From: Frankiales bacterium
GTDB taxonomy: Bacteria > Actinomycetota > Actinomycetes > Mycobacteriales > SCTD01
Length of the DNA stretch: 15,881 bases
Assembly: GCA_025464915.1 (NCBI GenBank)
Contig: JAODNF010000138.1
Coordinates: forward strand, 1 to 15,881
Direction: 5' to 3'
Shown: positions 1-6,512 of the stretch, piece by piece
Numbering within the stretch: position 1 is the stretch's first letter
Layout: each line of letters begins with the position of its first letter
Made by a program: the position numbers and the translations under genes
Notes under the pieces: model-generated
Databases searched by the model: none
What the model was told of the DNA's origin: nothing
What the model saw: only the letters and a program-made list of their open reading frames with translations

Positions 1-1
1 G

Positions 2-1711
2 CAGTCGCAGCTGGTCGACGTCTCGGTGCTCGAAGCTCTCGCGCACGGGCTCGACCCGGCCTTCGGCATCGGCGGGACCGCCGCCGCTGGGAGGACGGCC
101 TCCGAGGGCCCTTCCGGCCGGCCGGACGGGGCCCACCTCTACCCGGTGCTGGCGTGCGAGGACGGGCGGGTCCGGATCGCCGTCCTGGCTGCGCGTCAGT
201 GGCAGGGCATGTTCGCGTGGCTGGGCGAGCCCGAGGAGCTGTCGGACCCGGCGTTCGCCTCGATCGTCCGGCGCAACAAGGACCGCGCGGTCCTGCGGCC
301 CTTCCTCGAGCGGCACTTCGCGGAGCGCACCGTGGCGCAGGCGCTGGAGGAGGCGGCCGCGCACGGCGTCCCCGCTGCGCGGGTGGTGGAGCCGGAGGAC
401 GTGCACCGCAGCCCGCACGCGCGGGAGCGAGGTTCCTTTGTCCGGCGTTCATTGGCGGACGGCACCGGCGTCGCCGTCGCCGACGGCTGGGTCGAGGTCG
501 ACGGCGTGCGGGCACGACCGCAGGCCGACCGGGACCTGCCCGACTGGTCGACGACCCGACCGGAACCGGCGGGAGCCCTGACCCGCCCGCTCGAGGGCGT
601 CAAGGTGCTCGACCTCGGGGTCATCGTCGTTGGCGCCGAGACCAGTCGGCTGCTGGCCGACCAGGGCGCCCAGGTCGTCAAGGTCGAGAACGCCGCCTTC
701 CCGGACGGCAGCAGGCAGTCGGTCGGGCCCACGGGCATGAGCACGACGGTCGCGTGGGGGCACCGGAACAAGCAGTCGGTCGGGCTGGACCTGCGCTCAC
801 CCCAAGGTAAGGACCTGTTCCTCGCGCTCGCTGCCGAGGCGGACGTCGTCGTCTCCAACTTCAAGCCCGGCACCCTCGAGTCGCTCGGTCTGGGTGCCGA
901 CGTCCTGCACGGCGTGAACCCGCGGCTCGTGATCGCGCACTCCAGCGCCTACGGGGCGCGCGGGCCCTGGAGCAACCGCATGGGCTACGGCCCGCTCGTC
1001 CGGGCCGAAGCCGGCATCACCCAGCTGTGGAGCTACCCGGACGGGACGGGCGCCGACGGCGTCACCGTGTACCCCGACCACACCGCTGCCCGTGCGGTCG
1101 CAGCGGCCCTGGTCGCAGGACTGCTCCGGCGAGACGTGACCGGCGAGGGCTGCACCCTCGACCTCGCCCAGCAGGAGGTCATCGGTGTCCAGGTGCCGGC
1201 CGAGCTCGCCGCACCGGACGACGGCCAGCCGCTGGTCGACCCGGTGCGCAGCGAGGTCTGCGCCTGCGCCGGGGAGGACGACTGGGTCGCCGTCTCCGTG
1301 CGCGACGACGCGGATCGGGTGGCGCTGGCAGCTCTGCTCGACGGGCAGACGCTGGCTGTGTGGACGGCGGAGCGGAGCTCCGAGGAGGCTGCCGGCCTGC
1401 TGCAGGCGGCAGGCGTCCCTGCAGGCCGGATGAACCGCGCGCGCGAGCTCGCGCAGGACCCTCAGCTCTCGGCGCGCGGCTTCCTGCGGCCGATGGAGCA
1501 CCCGCTGCTGACCAAGGAGCTGGTGGGGGAGAAGCGGCCCGCGCGATTCTCGACCCTGCCGGACCCGGAGGCACGGCCCGCACCGCTGCCGGGCCAGGAC
1601 AGCCGGGCTGTGCTCGCTGACTGGCTGGGGCTCGAGACGGGCACCCTCGACGAGCTGGTGGAGCAGGGGATCGTGCAGGAGCCCGCCAACGACCCGGCGG
1701 TGGTGGCGTGA
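2..1711 (+). CDS. Two-domain CaiB/BaiF family CoA-transferase, 5'-truncated by window edge
   Basis: Class III CoA-transferases move CoA between carboxylic acids through an aspartyl-CoA thioester intermediate in the cytoplasm. The reading frame is open from base 2, giving 569 visible residues, and the true start lies upstream. The first visible residues (QSQLVDVSVLEAL) match the family segment just after the catalytic Asp of a first CaiB domain. A second full CaiB domain begins near visible residue 197 (LEGVKVLDLG) and contains the VVKVEN and NKQSVGLDL motifs. YPDHTAARA follows, whose Asp359 is the likely catalytic residue of this copy. The tandem-domain layout is common in actinobacteria. The stop codon overlaps the next start by 4 bp, so it is probably cotranslated with the thiolase-fold gene. 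The window begins inside domain 1, so whether that copy keeps its Asp cannot be seen. The family is firm; the acyl substrate is unknown. Confidence 0.9.
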   Translation, partial: QSQLVDVSVLEALAHGLDPAFGIGGTAAAGRTASEGPSGRPDGAHLYPVLACEDGRVRIAVLAARQWQGMFAWLGEPEELSDPAFASIVRRNKDRAVLRPFLERHFAERTVAQALEEAAAHGVPAARVVEPEDVHRSPHARERGSFVRRSLADGTGVAVADGWVEVDGVRARPQADRDLPDWSTTRPEPAGALTRPLEGVKVLDLGVIVVGAETSRLLADQGAQVVKVENAAFPDGSRQSVGPTGMSTTVAWGHRNKQSVGLDLRSPQGKDLFLALAAEADVVVSNFKPGTLESLGLGADVLHGVNPRLVIAHSSAYGARGPWSNRMGYGPLVRAEAGITQLWSYPDGTGADGVTVYPDHTAARAVAAALVAGLLRRDVTGEGCTLDLAQQEVIGVQVPAELAAPDDGQPLVDPVRSEVCACAGEDDWVAVSVRDDADRVALAALLDGQTLAVWTAERSSEEAAGLLQAAGVPAGRMNRARELAQDPQLSARGFLRPMEHPLLTKELVGEKRPARFSTLPDPEARPAPLPGQDSRAVLADWLGLETGTLDELVEQGIVQEPANDPAVVA

Positions 1712-2883
1712 CGCCCGGGCACGCGAGCCCGGGCCGCCGACCCGTCATCGCCGGGCTCGGCCTCACGGACGTCGGGAAGTTCTTCGGCCGCTCAGCCGCC
1801 CAGCTCGCCGCTGAAGCCGCCCGCCTCGCCGTCGCCGACGCGGGCCTGGAGCTCGCGGAGGTCGACGGGCTGCTCGTGTCGGCCGGCGTCACCCGCGGCG
1901 TCAACCTGTCACTGCACCGCGACCTGGGGCTGACCGACCTCGCCCTGCTGTCGGAAATGCAGGCCTTCGGCGCCACCGCGGGCGCGATGGTCGCCCACGC
2001 GTCGATGGCGATCACGTCGGGGACGGCGAAGGCTGTCCTCTGCGTCTTCGGGGACGACCCGCTCAAGGAGGGCCGCAGCGCGAGCGCGGCGTACGGACCT
2101 CGGCGCACGCCGTCGGGCTGGCGCGGGCTGCTGACGTCGGCGGGGATCAGCGGCGCCAACCCGCTCTACGCGCTGGCCGCCCGACGCCACATGCAGCGGT
2201 TCGGCACGACCACCGAGCAGCTCGGCCACATCGCCGTCGCGCAGCGGAAGTGGGCGGCGATGAACCCGGCCGCCCAGATGAAGGACCCCATCACGCTGGC
2301 CGACCATGAGGCCTCCCGCTGGGTCGCCGAGCCGTTCCGGCTGCTCGACTGCTGCCTGGTCTCCAACGGCGGCGCCGCGGTGCTCGTCACCAGCGCAGAA
2401 CGGGCCGAGGACCTGCGGCAGCCGGCTGTGCCCGTGCTCGGCTGGGGGCAGTCGCACCCCGGACACCTGCAGCGACACCACGACGACTTCGGGCTGGTGA
2501 CGGGCGCCGTCCGCTCGGGTCGCGCGGCGATGGGAATGGCCGGGATCACGGTGCAGGACGTCGACGTCGTCGAGCTCTACGACTGCTACACCTACACGGT
2601 GCTGGTGTCGCTGGAGGACTACGGCTTCTGCGGCAAGGGCGAGGGCGGTGCCTTCGCCGCGAGCGGCGCCCTCGGGCCGGGCGGGACCCTGCGACTCAAC
2701 ACCGGCGGAGGCCAGCTGTCGGGCTTCTACCTCTGGGGCATGACCCCGCTGCACGAAGCCGTGCTCCAGGCCCGCGGGCAGGCGGGCGAGCGCCAGTCGC
2801 CTGAGCACGAGGTCGTGCTGGTCTCCGGCAACGGCGGTGTGCTCGACCACCACGCGACCCTGGTCCTGGGAGGTGCCGCGTGA
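1708..2883 (+). CDS. Thiolase-superfamily protein (lipid-transfer/Ltp2-like), probable DUF35-dependent aldolase or thiolase
   Basis: 391 residues, GTG start in a GTGA overlap with the CoA-transferase gene. The fold is read from an N-terminal RRPVIAGLG strand, the MQAFGATAGAM segment, ELYDCYTYT (residues 289-297), GFCGKGEGGAF, NTGGGQLSGFY (to Tyr341) and the C-terminal VSGNGGVLDHHAT. In SCP-x-type thiolases the nucleophilic Cys sits in an NCATGS-like motif; here the aligned position is Gly88 and no Cys lies nearby. Actinobacterial homologues of this type, such as the steroid side-chain enzyme Ltp2, are retro-aldolases that need a DUF35 partner, and a DUF35 gene follows immediately. Aldol cleavage of a beta-hydroxyacyl-CoA is therefore the favoured reading. 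It is inferred, and a divergent thiolase or a non-catalytic lipid carrier remains possible. Confidence 0.87.
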   Translation: MTPGHASPGRRPVIAGLGLTDVGKFFGRSAAQLAAEAARLAVADAGLELAEVDGLLVSAGVTRGVNLSLHRDLGLTDLALLSEMQAFGATAGAMVAHASMAITSGTAKAVLCVFGDDPLKEGRSASAAYGPRRTPSGWRGLLTSAGISGANPLYALAARRHMQRFGTTTEQLGHIAVAQRKWAAMNPAAQMKDPITLADHEASRWVAEPFRLLDCCLVSNGGAAVLVTSAERAEDLRQPAVPVLGWGQSHPGHLQRHHDDFGLVTGAVRSGRAAMGMAGITVQDVDVVELYDCYTYTVLVSLEDYGFCGKGEGGAFAASGALGPGGTLRLNTGGGQLSGFYLWGMTPLHEAVLQARGQAGERQSPEHEVVLVSGNGGVLDHHATLVLGGAA

Positions 2884-3269
2884 GCCTGGGACCGGTCTCG
2901 CGCAACGACGAGACGGCAGCCTTCTTCGACGGGACCGCGCGGGGCGAGCTGCTGCTGCGCACCTGCCCGAGCGGCCACTGGTCGGAGCCGGAGGCCGCGT
3001 GCTGCACCACCTGCGGGGTCACCGATCTGTCGTGGTCTGCCTCGAAGGGCACCGGGCGGGTCGTCTCATGGTCTGCAGTGCACGGCCGACCGCGAGACGA
3101 CGGGTCCGCCGATCGGCGCGTCATCGCCGTCGTCGAGCTGGACGAGGGCCCGTGGTGGTGGACCGCTCTGCAGGACGTCGAGCAGCCGTCCGAGGGACTG
3201 CGGGTGCAGGTCGCCTTCACCGTGCCGGCCGAGGACAGCGAGACCGTGCCCTACTTCGTCCCGGCCTGA
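2880..3269 (+). CDS. DUF35-type Zn-ribbon/OB-fold protein, partner of the thiolase-fold protein
   Basis: 129 residues, GTG start in a GTGA overlap with the upstream gene. It has the DUF35 layout: a helical leader with FFDGTARGELLLRTC, a short zinc ribbon and an OB-fold carrying GTGRVVSWSAVH and VIAVVELDEGPWWW, ending in VPYFVPA. The ribbon ligands appear to be Cys29, His33, Cys42 and Cys45. The first knuckle reads CPSGH instead of the usual CxxC, so a histidine may replace a cysteine. Family members bind thiolase-fold enzymes and complete their CoA or acyl site, and the coupled position supports that role here. The 3' end overlaps the convergent TetR gene by 19 bp, and a second in-frame TGA follows 12 bp after the first because of a 12-bp tandem duplication. 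Confidence 0.87.
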   Translation: MSLGPVSRNDETAAFFDGTARGELLLRTCPSGHWSEPEAACCTTCGVTDLSWSASKGTGRVVSWSAVHGRPRDDGSADRRVIAVVELDEGPWWWTALQDVEQPSEGLRVQVAFTVPAEDSETVPYFVPA

Positions 3270-3880
3270 TCGCCGGCCTGATCGGTCGACCCCGCCGGTC
3301 GCAGCGTCAGGGCGCGGACTGTGAAGTCCCACACGAGCTCGCGCGCCTCCTCCGGCCGCAGGGCGGGCGGCACCGCGGTCAGCTGCTGCAGCACCGAGCG
3401 GGTCAGCAGGATGACGGCACTGGCGTCACGACCCGGCCGCACGTGCGGGTGGCCGTCCTGCTGCAGCCGGCGCAGGACCTCGACGAGGGGCGGGAGCAGC
3501 AGCGCGACCAGGTCCACGACGCCCTGCGGGTAGGCCTGCCGCACCTCCTGCCAGTGCCACGTGAACGCCGCTTCGTGGGCACTGCGGTCGGGGTCGACGT
3601 CCAGCATCACGTCGAGCCATCGGCTCAGGGCCTGGAGCGGCTCCTGCTCGGTGGCCACCGCTGCTGCGGTCCGCTCGGCCAGCAGGGCGTAGTGCTCCTC
3701 CATGAGCGCCTTGAGCAGCGCCGGCTTGTCCTCGAAGTGGCGGTAGAAGGCGCGGGTCGACAGCCCCGACTCGCGCAGCACGTTCTGCAGCTTCAGCCCG
3801 TGCACCCCCGACCGGGAGACGACCGACCGGGCAGCCGACATCGCGCGCTGCCGGTCGTTCGCGTCGTCGCCGTGGGCCAC
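3251..3880 (-). CDS. TetR-family transcriptional regulator (distal copy)
   Basis: About 209 residues from a GTG at 3880. The N-terminal helix-turn-helix (residues about 29-49) contains VLRESGLSTRAFYRHF, a classic TetR recognition segment, followed by an all-helical ligand-binding domain with TWHWQEVR and HPHVRP. The frame stays open to 4009, but a longer product would run into the CocE gene ending at 3931. The GTG at 3880 places the start eight residues before DRQRA, as in the paralogue at 5903-6496. No clear ribosome-binding site is visible, so the start is uncertain. It lies 50 bp downstream of the CocE gene on the same strand and is about 40-45% identical by eye to the other TetR. The ligand is unknown, probably an acyl-CoA or related metabolite given the context. 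Its 3' end overlaps the DUF35 gene in convergent orientation. Confidence 0.85.
   Translation of the reverse strand: MAHGDDANDRQRAMSAARSVVSRSGVHGLKLQNVLRESGLSTRAFYRHFEDKPALLKALMEEHYALLAERTAAAVATEQEPLQALSRWLDVMLDVDPDRSAHEAAFTWHWQEVRQAYPQGVVDLVALLLPPLVEVLRRLQQDGHPHVRPGRDASAVILLTRSVLQQLTAVPPALRPEEARELVWDFTVRALTLRPAGSTDQAGDQAGTK
3261..3284. repeat. Perfect 12-bp tandem duplication at the convergent gene ends
   Basis: CCGGCCTGATCG occurs twice head to tail (3261-3272 and 3273-3284). The first copy carries the stop codon of the DUF35 gene, and the second supplies another in-frame TGA. On the opposite strand the same bases encode the duplicated DQAG-DQAG near the C-terminus of the TetR protein. It looks like a recent slippage or duplication event tolerated by both genes. 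Confidence 0.9.
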
Positions 3881-3892
3881 GGCGCACAGGCT

Positions 3893-3907
3893 AGGGCGCG
3901 CCGCCCT
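3893..3907. other. Inverted repeat upstream of the distal TetR gene
   Basis: AGGGCG-CGC-CGCCCT is a perfect 6-bp inverted repeat with a 3-base centre, in the 50-bp gap between the CocE stop (3931) and the TetR start (3880). It could be an autoregulatory operator or a small hairpin. No T-tract follows, so it is not a standard terminator. Chance GC-rich symmetry is possible. Confidence 0.35.
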
Positions 3908-3930
3908 CGGTGGAGGCGCAGCCCCTTCTC

Positions 3931-5811
3931 TCAGCGCGAGCGGAACGAGGCGGCGGGGACGAGCGGGACGACCAGGCGCGACGGGTACGCGGGCCCGTGG
4001 GCGACCCACATCGTCTCGCCGGCCATCTTCGAGATCTGGATCGCCGACGGCAGCGTGCCGGCATCGGTCACCGAGAGCACCAGGCGCAGGCGATCGCCCT
4101 TGCCGAGCACCACGGCGGCAGGGTTGATCTCCACGAGGTAGCGCTCGACGTAGCCGGAGCGGACCGGCTGGGCGGCCTCCGCGGTGTCGGGGTGGAAGGG
4201 TCGCACGACCAGGCCGTTGCCGCCGTAGACCGTGCGCCGGGGATCGATCGCGCGGTTGGAGGCCCGCAGGACGCCGGTCTCGAGGGCCTGCGAGGTCCCG
4301 TCAGGGTGCACGACGGCCAGCGTCGCGGCGAGGGAGCCGTCACTGCGGTTGAAGGTGGCCCACAGGTCTGCGGTGATCAGGCCGGCCAATCGCTGCTCCG
4401 ACGCCAGCGGCGGGCTCGTGTAGGTCAGTGAGGTGGCCTCGGCGATCCGGTTGTCCGAGGAGCACACGGGCAGCTCCTGCCCCCCGATGCCCGGGCCGTT
4501 GGCGTTGAAGGCCGAGCCGCAGGCGGCGTTGGCCGGGACGTACGGCGTGCTCTCCCGTCCTGCCGTGCGGGGCGGTGTCGTGCTGAGCGAGCCGTCGTGC
4601 AGCGACTGCGAGGTGCCGCTCGGGGCGGACCCGAGGTAGTAGGAGGTGTAGCGGGTGCCCCGGACTGGGAACTGGTCGGCGTGCCACCAGCTGCTCCCGT
4701 TCGTCGGGAACAGGTTCACGTCGGGCATCCTGTCCACGCCGTTGCGGACGCCCTTGAGGTAGTGGTCGAACCACTTCTTCACGAGGGCGTCGCGACCGCC
4801 GTACAGCCTGTCGAGGTGCGTCGGCCCGCAGTGGTAGCCGGGAGACTCGATGACCACCCGCTTGGCCGCGTTCTTCAGCGCCATGAAGGTGGCGAGCGCG
4901 CCCCGCTGGATGCTGACCAGGTCGGAGGCGGCGGCGGTGAGCATCACCGGCGTCCGGACCAGCGGCGCGTACGGGTCGAAGGCCCGGTCCTTCCAGAACT
5001 GCCCGTAGTAAGCCAGGGGACCGTCGGTCTGGAAGTCCCGCGCGAAGTCGACGTACTGCAGACCGCCACCGGCCTGGTCCAGCACGGCTTGACGCTGGTC
5101 CGGGTTCGTCGGGTCGTTGCCGGAGGTTCCCTCGTAGATCAGCGCGGGGGCTGCCAGCGAGATGGCGCCGGAGCCGGCACCGCCGGGCCCGTAGGAGACG
5201 TCGCGGTACTGGTCGCCGCCCGGCGGCGAGTCCGCCCAGGTGGCGTAGATCGCCTTGCGCTTGCCCTGCGCCAGCCGAACCTGCTCACCCTGCAGCGTCG
5301 ACTCGGCCGACATGCCGAGCGCGGAGCAGCCGATGTTGCCGACCTTCCCGTTGGACCACGGCTGCGCCTGGATCCAGTCGAGCAGGTCCTGTGCGTCGCG
5401 GGCGATGGACGGTCCTGACAGGTCGCCGGTGCCCTGGCTGTTGCCTGTGCCGCGCTCGTCGACCACGATCCGCACGTAGCCGTCCTGGGTCAGGTCGGCC
5501 TCGCCTGAAGAGGGATCGGTGCAGGACGGGCTCCCGGGGGTGCCGCCGCCGACGATCGCGGGGGCCGAGCCGTTCTTGCCGTACGGCGTGACGGACAGGA
5601 CGACCGGGTAGCGGCCGGGCTTCGCCGGCAGCTTGACGTTGGCGCTGAGCAGCGTCCCGTCATCCATCGGGACGGCGACGTTGCAGAGCAGACGCGGCGT
5701 CGCGCTGCTGGCCGTGGGAAGCGGCAGCCCCGGCACTCCCAGGACCAAGCCGACCGCGCCGGCGGTGACGGCTGCACGCGTGGACGTTCGGGCCAAGAGA
5801 CGTGCCGGCAT
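3931..5811 (-). CDS. Secreted CocE/NonD-family serine hydrolase (X-Pro dipeptidyl-peptidase-like)
   Basis: 626 residues. The ATG at 5811 is preceded by GAAAGGGA about 8 bases upstream. Residues 1 to about 38 form a signal peptide (Arg-rich start, hydrophobic core, SSA before TPRLL), so the enzyme is exported. The alpha/beta-hydrolase S15 domain shows TPYGK with Tyr77 as likely oxyanion-hole residue, DERGTGNSQG from Asp118, a nucleophile elbow GCSALG with Ser163, a candidate acid at Asp297 (TAAASD) and a candidate base at His332 in GPTH (His327 is the alternative). The C-terminal 200-odd residues match the jelly-roll X-Pro_dipept_C region (GTRYTSYYLGS, RYLVEINP, RLRLVLSV). Family members cleave esters or amides such as cocaine or X-Pro peptides. 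The substrate is not predictable here, though release of an acid for the neighbouring importer and CoA ligase is plausible. It lies between two paralogous TetR genes. Confidence 0.88.
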   Translation of the reverse strand: MPARLLARTSTRAAVTAGAVGLVLGVPGLPLPTASSATPRLLCNVAVPMDDGTLLSANVKLPAKPGRYPVVLSVTPYGKNGSAPAIVGGGTPGSPSCTDPSSGEADLTQDGYVRIVVDERGTGNSQGTGDLSGPSIARDAQDLLDWIQAQPWSNGKVGNIGCSALGMSAESTLQGEQVRLAQGKRKAIYATWADSPPGGDQYRDVSYGPGGAGSGAISLAAPALIYEGTSGNDPTNPDQRQAVLDQAGGGLQYVDFARDFQTDGPLAYYGQFWKDRAFDPYAPLVRTPVMLTAAASDLVSIQRGALATFMALKNAAKRVVIESPGYHCGPTHLDRLYGGRDALVKKWFDHYLKGVRNGVDRMPDVNLFPTNGSSWWHADQFPVRGTRYTSYYLGSAPSGTSQSLHDGSLSTTPPRTAGRESTPYVPANAACGSAFNANGPGIGGQELPVCSSDNRIAEATSLTYTSPPLASEQRLAGLITADLWATFNRSDGSLAATLAVVHPDGTSQALETGVLRASNRAIDPRRTVYGGNGLVVRPFHPDTAEAAQPVRSGYVERYLVEINPAAVVLGKGDRLRLVLSVTDAGTLPSAIQISKMAGETMWVAHGPAYPSRLVVPLVPAASFRSR

Positions 5812-5862
5812 GCTGGGTCCCTTTCGAGGGTGCTTCACGGGCGTGTCACCGTGTTCTCCCTC

Positions 5863-5874
5863 AGGGCAGGCCCT
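5863..5874. other. Short inverted repeat upstream of the CocE gene
   Basis: AGGGC-AG-GCCCT lies in the 91-bp gap between the proximal TetR stop and the CocE start, about 50 bases upstream of the CocE ATG. It shares AGGGC...GCCCT arms with the repeat before the distal TetR gene, although the spacers differ (2 versus 5). It is a weak operator candidate, and GC-rich symmetry by chance cannot be excluded. Confidence 0.25.
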
Positions 5875-5902
5875 CCTCCCGGTCCGGCTGAGAGAGTCCT
5901 TT

Positions 5903-6496
5903 TCACTCAGCCGGCAAGGGCTCCAGCACGCAGGTCCGGTAGATGACCGACCACACCGTGGCCACGGCTTCCTCGTGACCGAGCGCGTTGCCTGGGGCGA
6001 CGAGCTGTGCCTGCACAGCACGCGTGAGCATGAGGAAGGCGACGCCGTCGAGCCGAGGTCGCACATGCGGGTGCCGCTCCTGGACCCGGCGCAGAGCGAG
6101 CACGAGCGGCTCGAGGACCAGCGCGACGGCCTGCTCGATGCCATCGGAGTAGAGACGGCGTGCCTCGAGGCTGTGCCAGATGAGAGCTGCGTCCAGCGAG
6201 GGCCGCTCACTGGACCCGCTGTCGAGCATGACGACGACCCAGTCGTGGAGGGCCGCGACCGGGTCGGGGTTCGCTTCCAGGGCCGCGCGCGTCCGCTCGG
6301 CCACGTCGTGGGAGGACTGCTCGATCAGGGCCCGGACCAGGTCGTGCTTGTTGCCGAAGTGCCGGTAGAACGCCCGGGTGGACAGCCCTGCCTCGCGGAG
6401 GACCGACTCGACCTTCAGGTCACGAAGACCGCGGGTGGTCAGCAGCCGCCCTGCTGCGCCGAGGGCGCGCTGCCGGTCGTCCGCCACCGTTGCCAC
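5903..6496 (-). CDS. TetR-family transcriptional regulator (proximal copy, paralogue of 3251-3880)
   Basis: About 197 residues from a GTG at 6496, preceded by GGGACGGGA 6 bases upstream. An extended start at 6568 would overlap the dehydrogenase gene and is less likely. The helix-turn-helix (residues about 27-47) reads VLREAGLSTRAFYRHF, nearly identical to the distal TetR. The C-terminal domain shares WH..E.R..Y..G, VAL.L.PLV, HPHVRP and EEA with it. It begins 16 bp after the large acyl-CoA dehydrogenase stop, so it is probably the last gene of the synthetase/dehydrogenase operon and may report on its products. Role as local regulator is inferred; it could act on the divergent promoter at about 10340-10400. 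Confidence 0.87.
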   Translation of the reverse strand: MATVADDRQRALGAAGRLLTTRGLRDLKVESVLREAGLSTRAFYRHFGNKHDLVRALIEQSSHDVAERTRAALEANPDPVAALHDWVVVMLDSGSSERPSLDAALIWHSLEARRLYSDGIEQAVALVLEPLVLALRRVQERHPHVRPRLDGVAFLMLTRAVQAQLVAPGNALGHEEAVATVWSVIYRTCVLEPLPAE

Positions 6497-6512
6497 GTCG
6501 ATCCCGTCCCGG

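Noticed and set aside
1179..2159. Minus-strand open frame (326 residues) opposite the CoA-transferase and thiolase genes
   Set aside because: Ala/Arg/Pro low-complexity composition and no motif; both plus-strand genes there are well supported.
3287..3301. CGACC/GGTCG hairpin as a terminator between the convergent genes
   Set aside because: The stem is only five pairs, no T-run follows on either strand, and it lies inside the TetR coding region.
2837..4141. Long plus-strand open frame (434 residues) across the DUF35 and TetR genes
   Set aside because: Arg/Gly/Val-rich shadow of GC-rich coding DNA. It crosses two genes with strong family motifs and has no motif of its own.
4597..5418. Plus-strand open frame (273 residues) antisense to the CocE gene
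   Set aside because: Typical antisense shadow of a high-GC gene; no recognisable domain, and the minus-strand hydrolase motifs are decisive.
5812..6210. N-terminal extension of the CocE-type hydrolase
   Set aside because: It overlaps the proximal TetR gene in another frame. The ATG at 5811 has a ribosome-binding site and starts a clean signal peptide.
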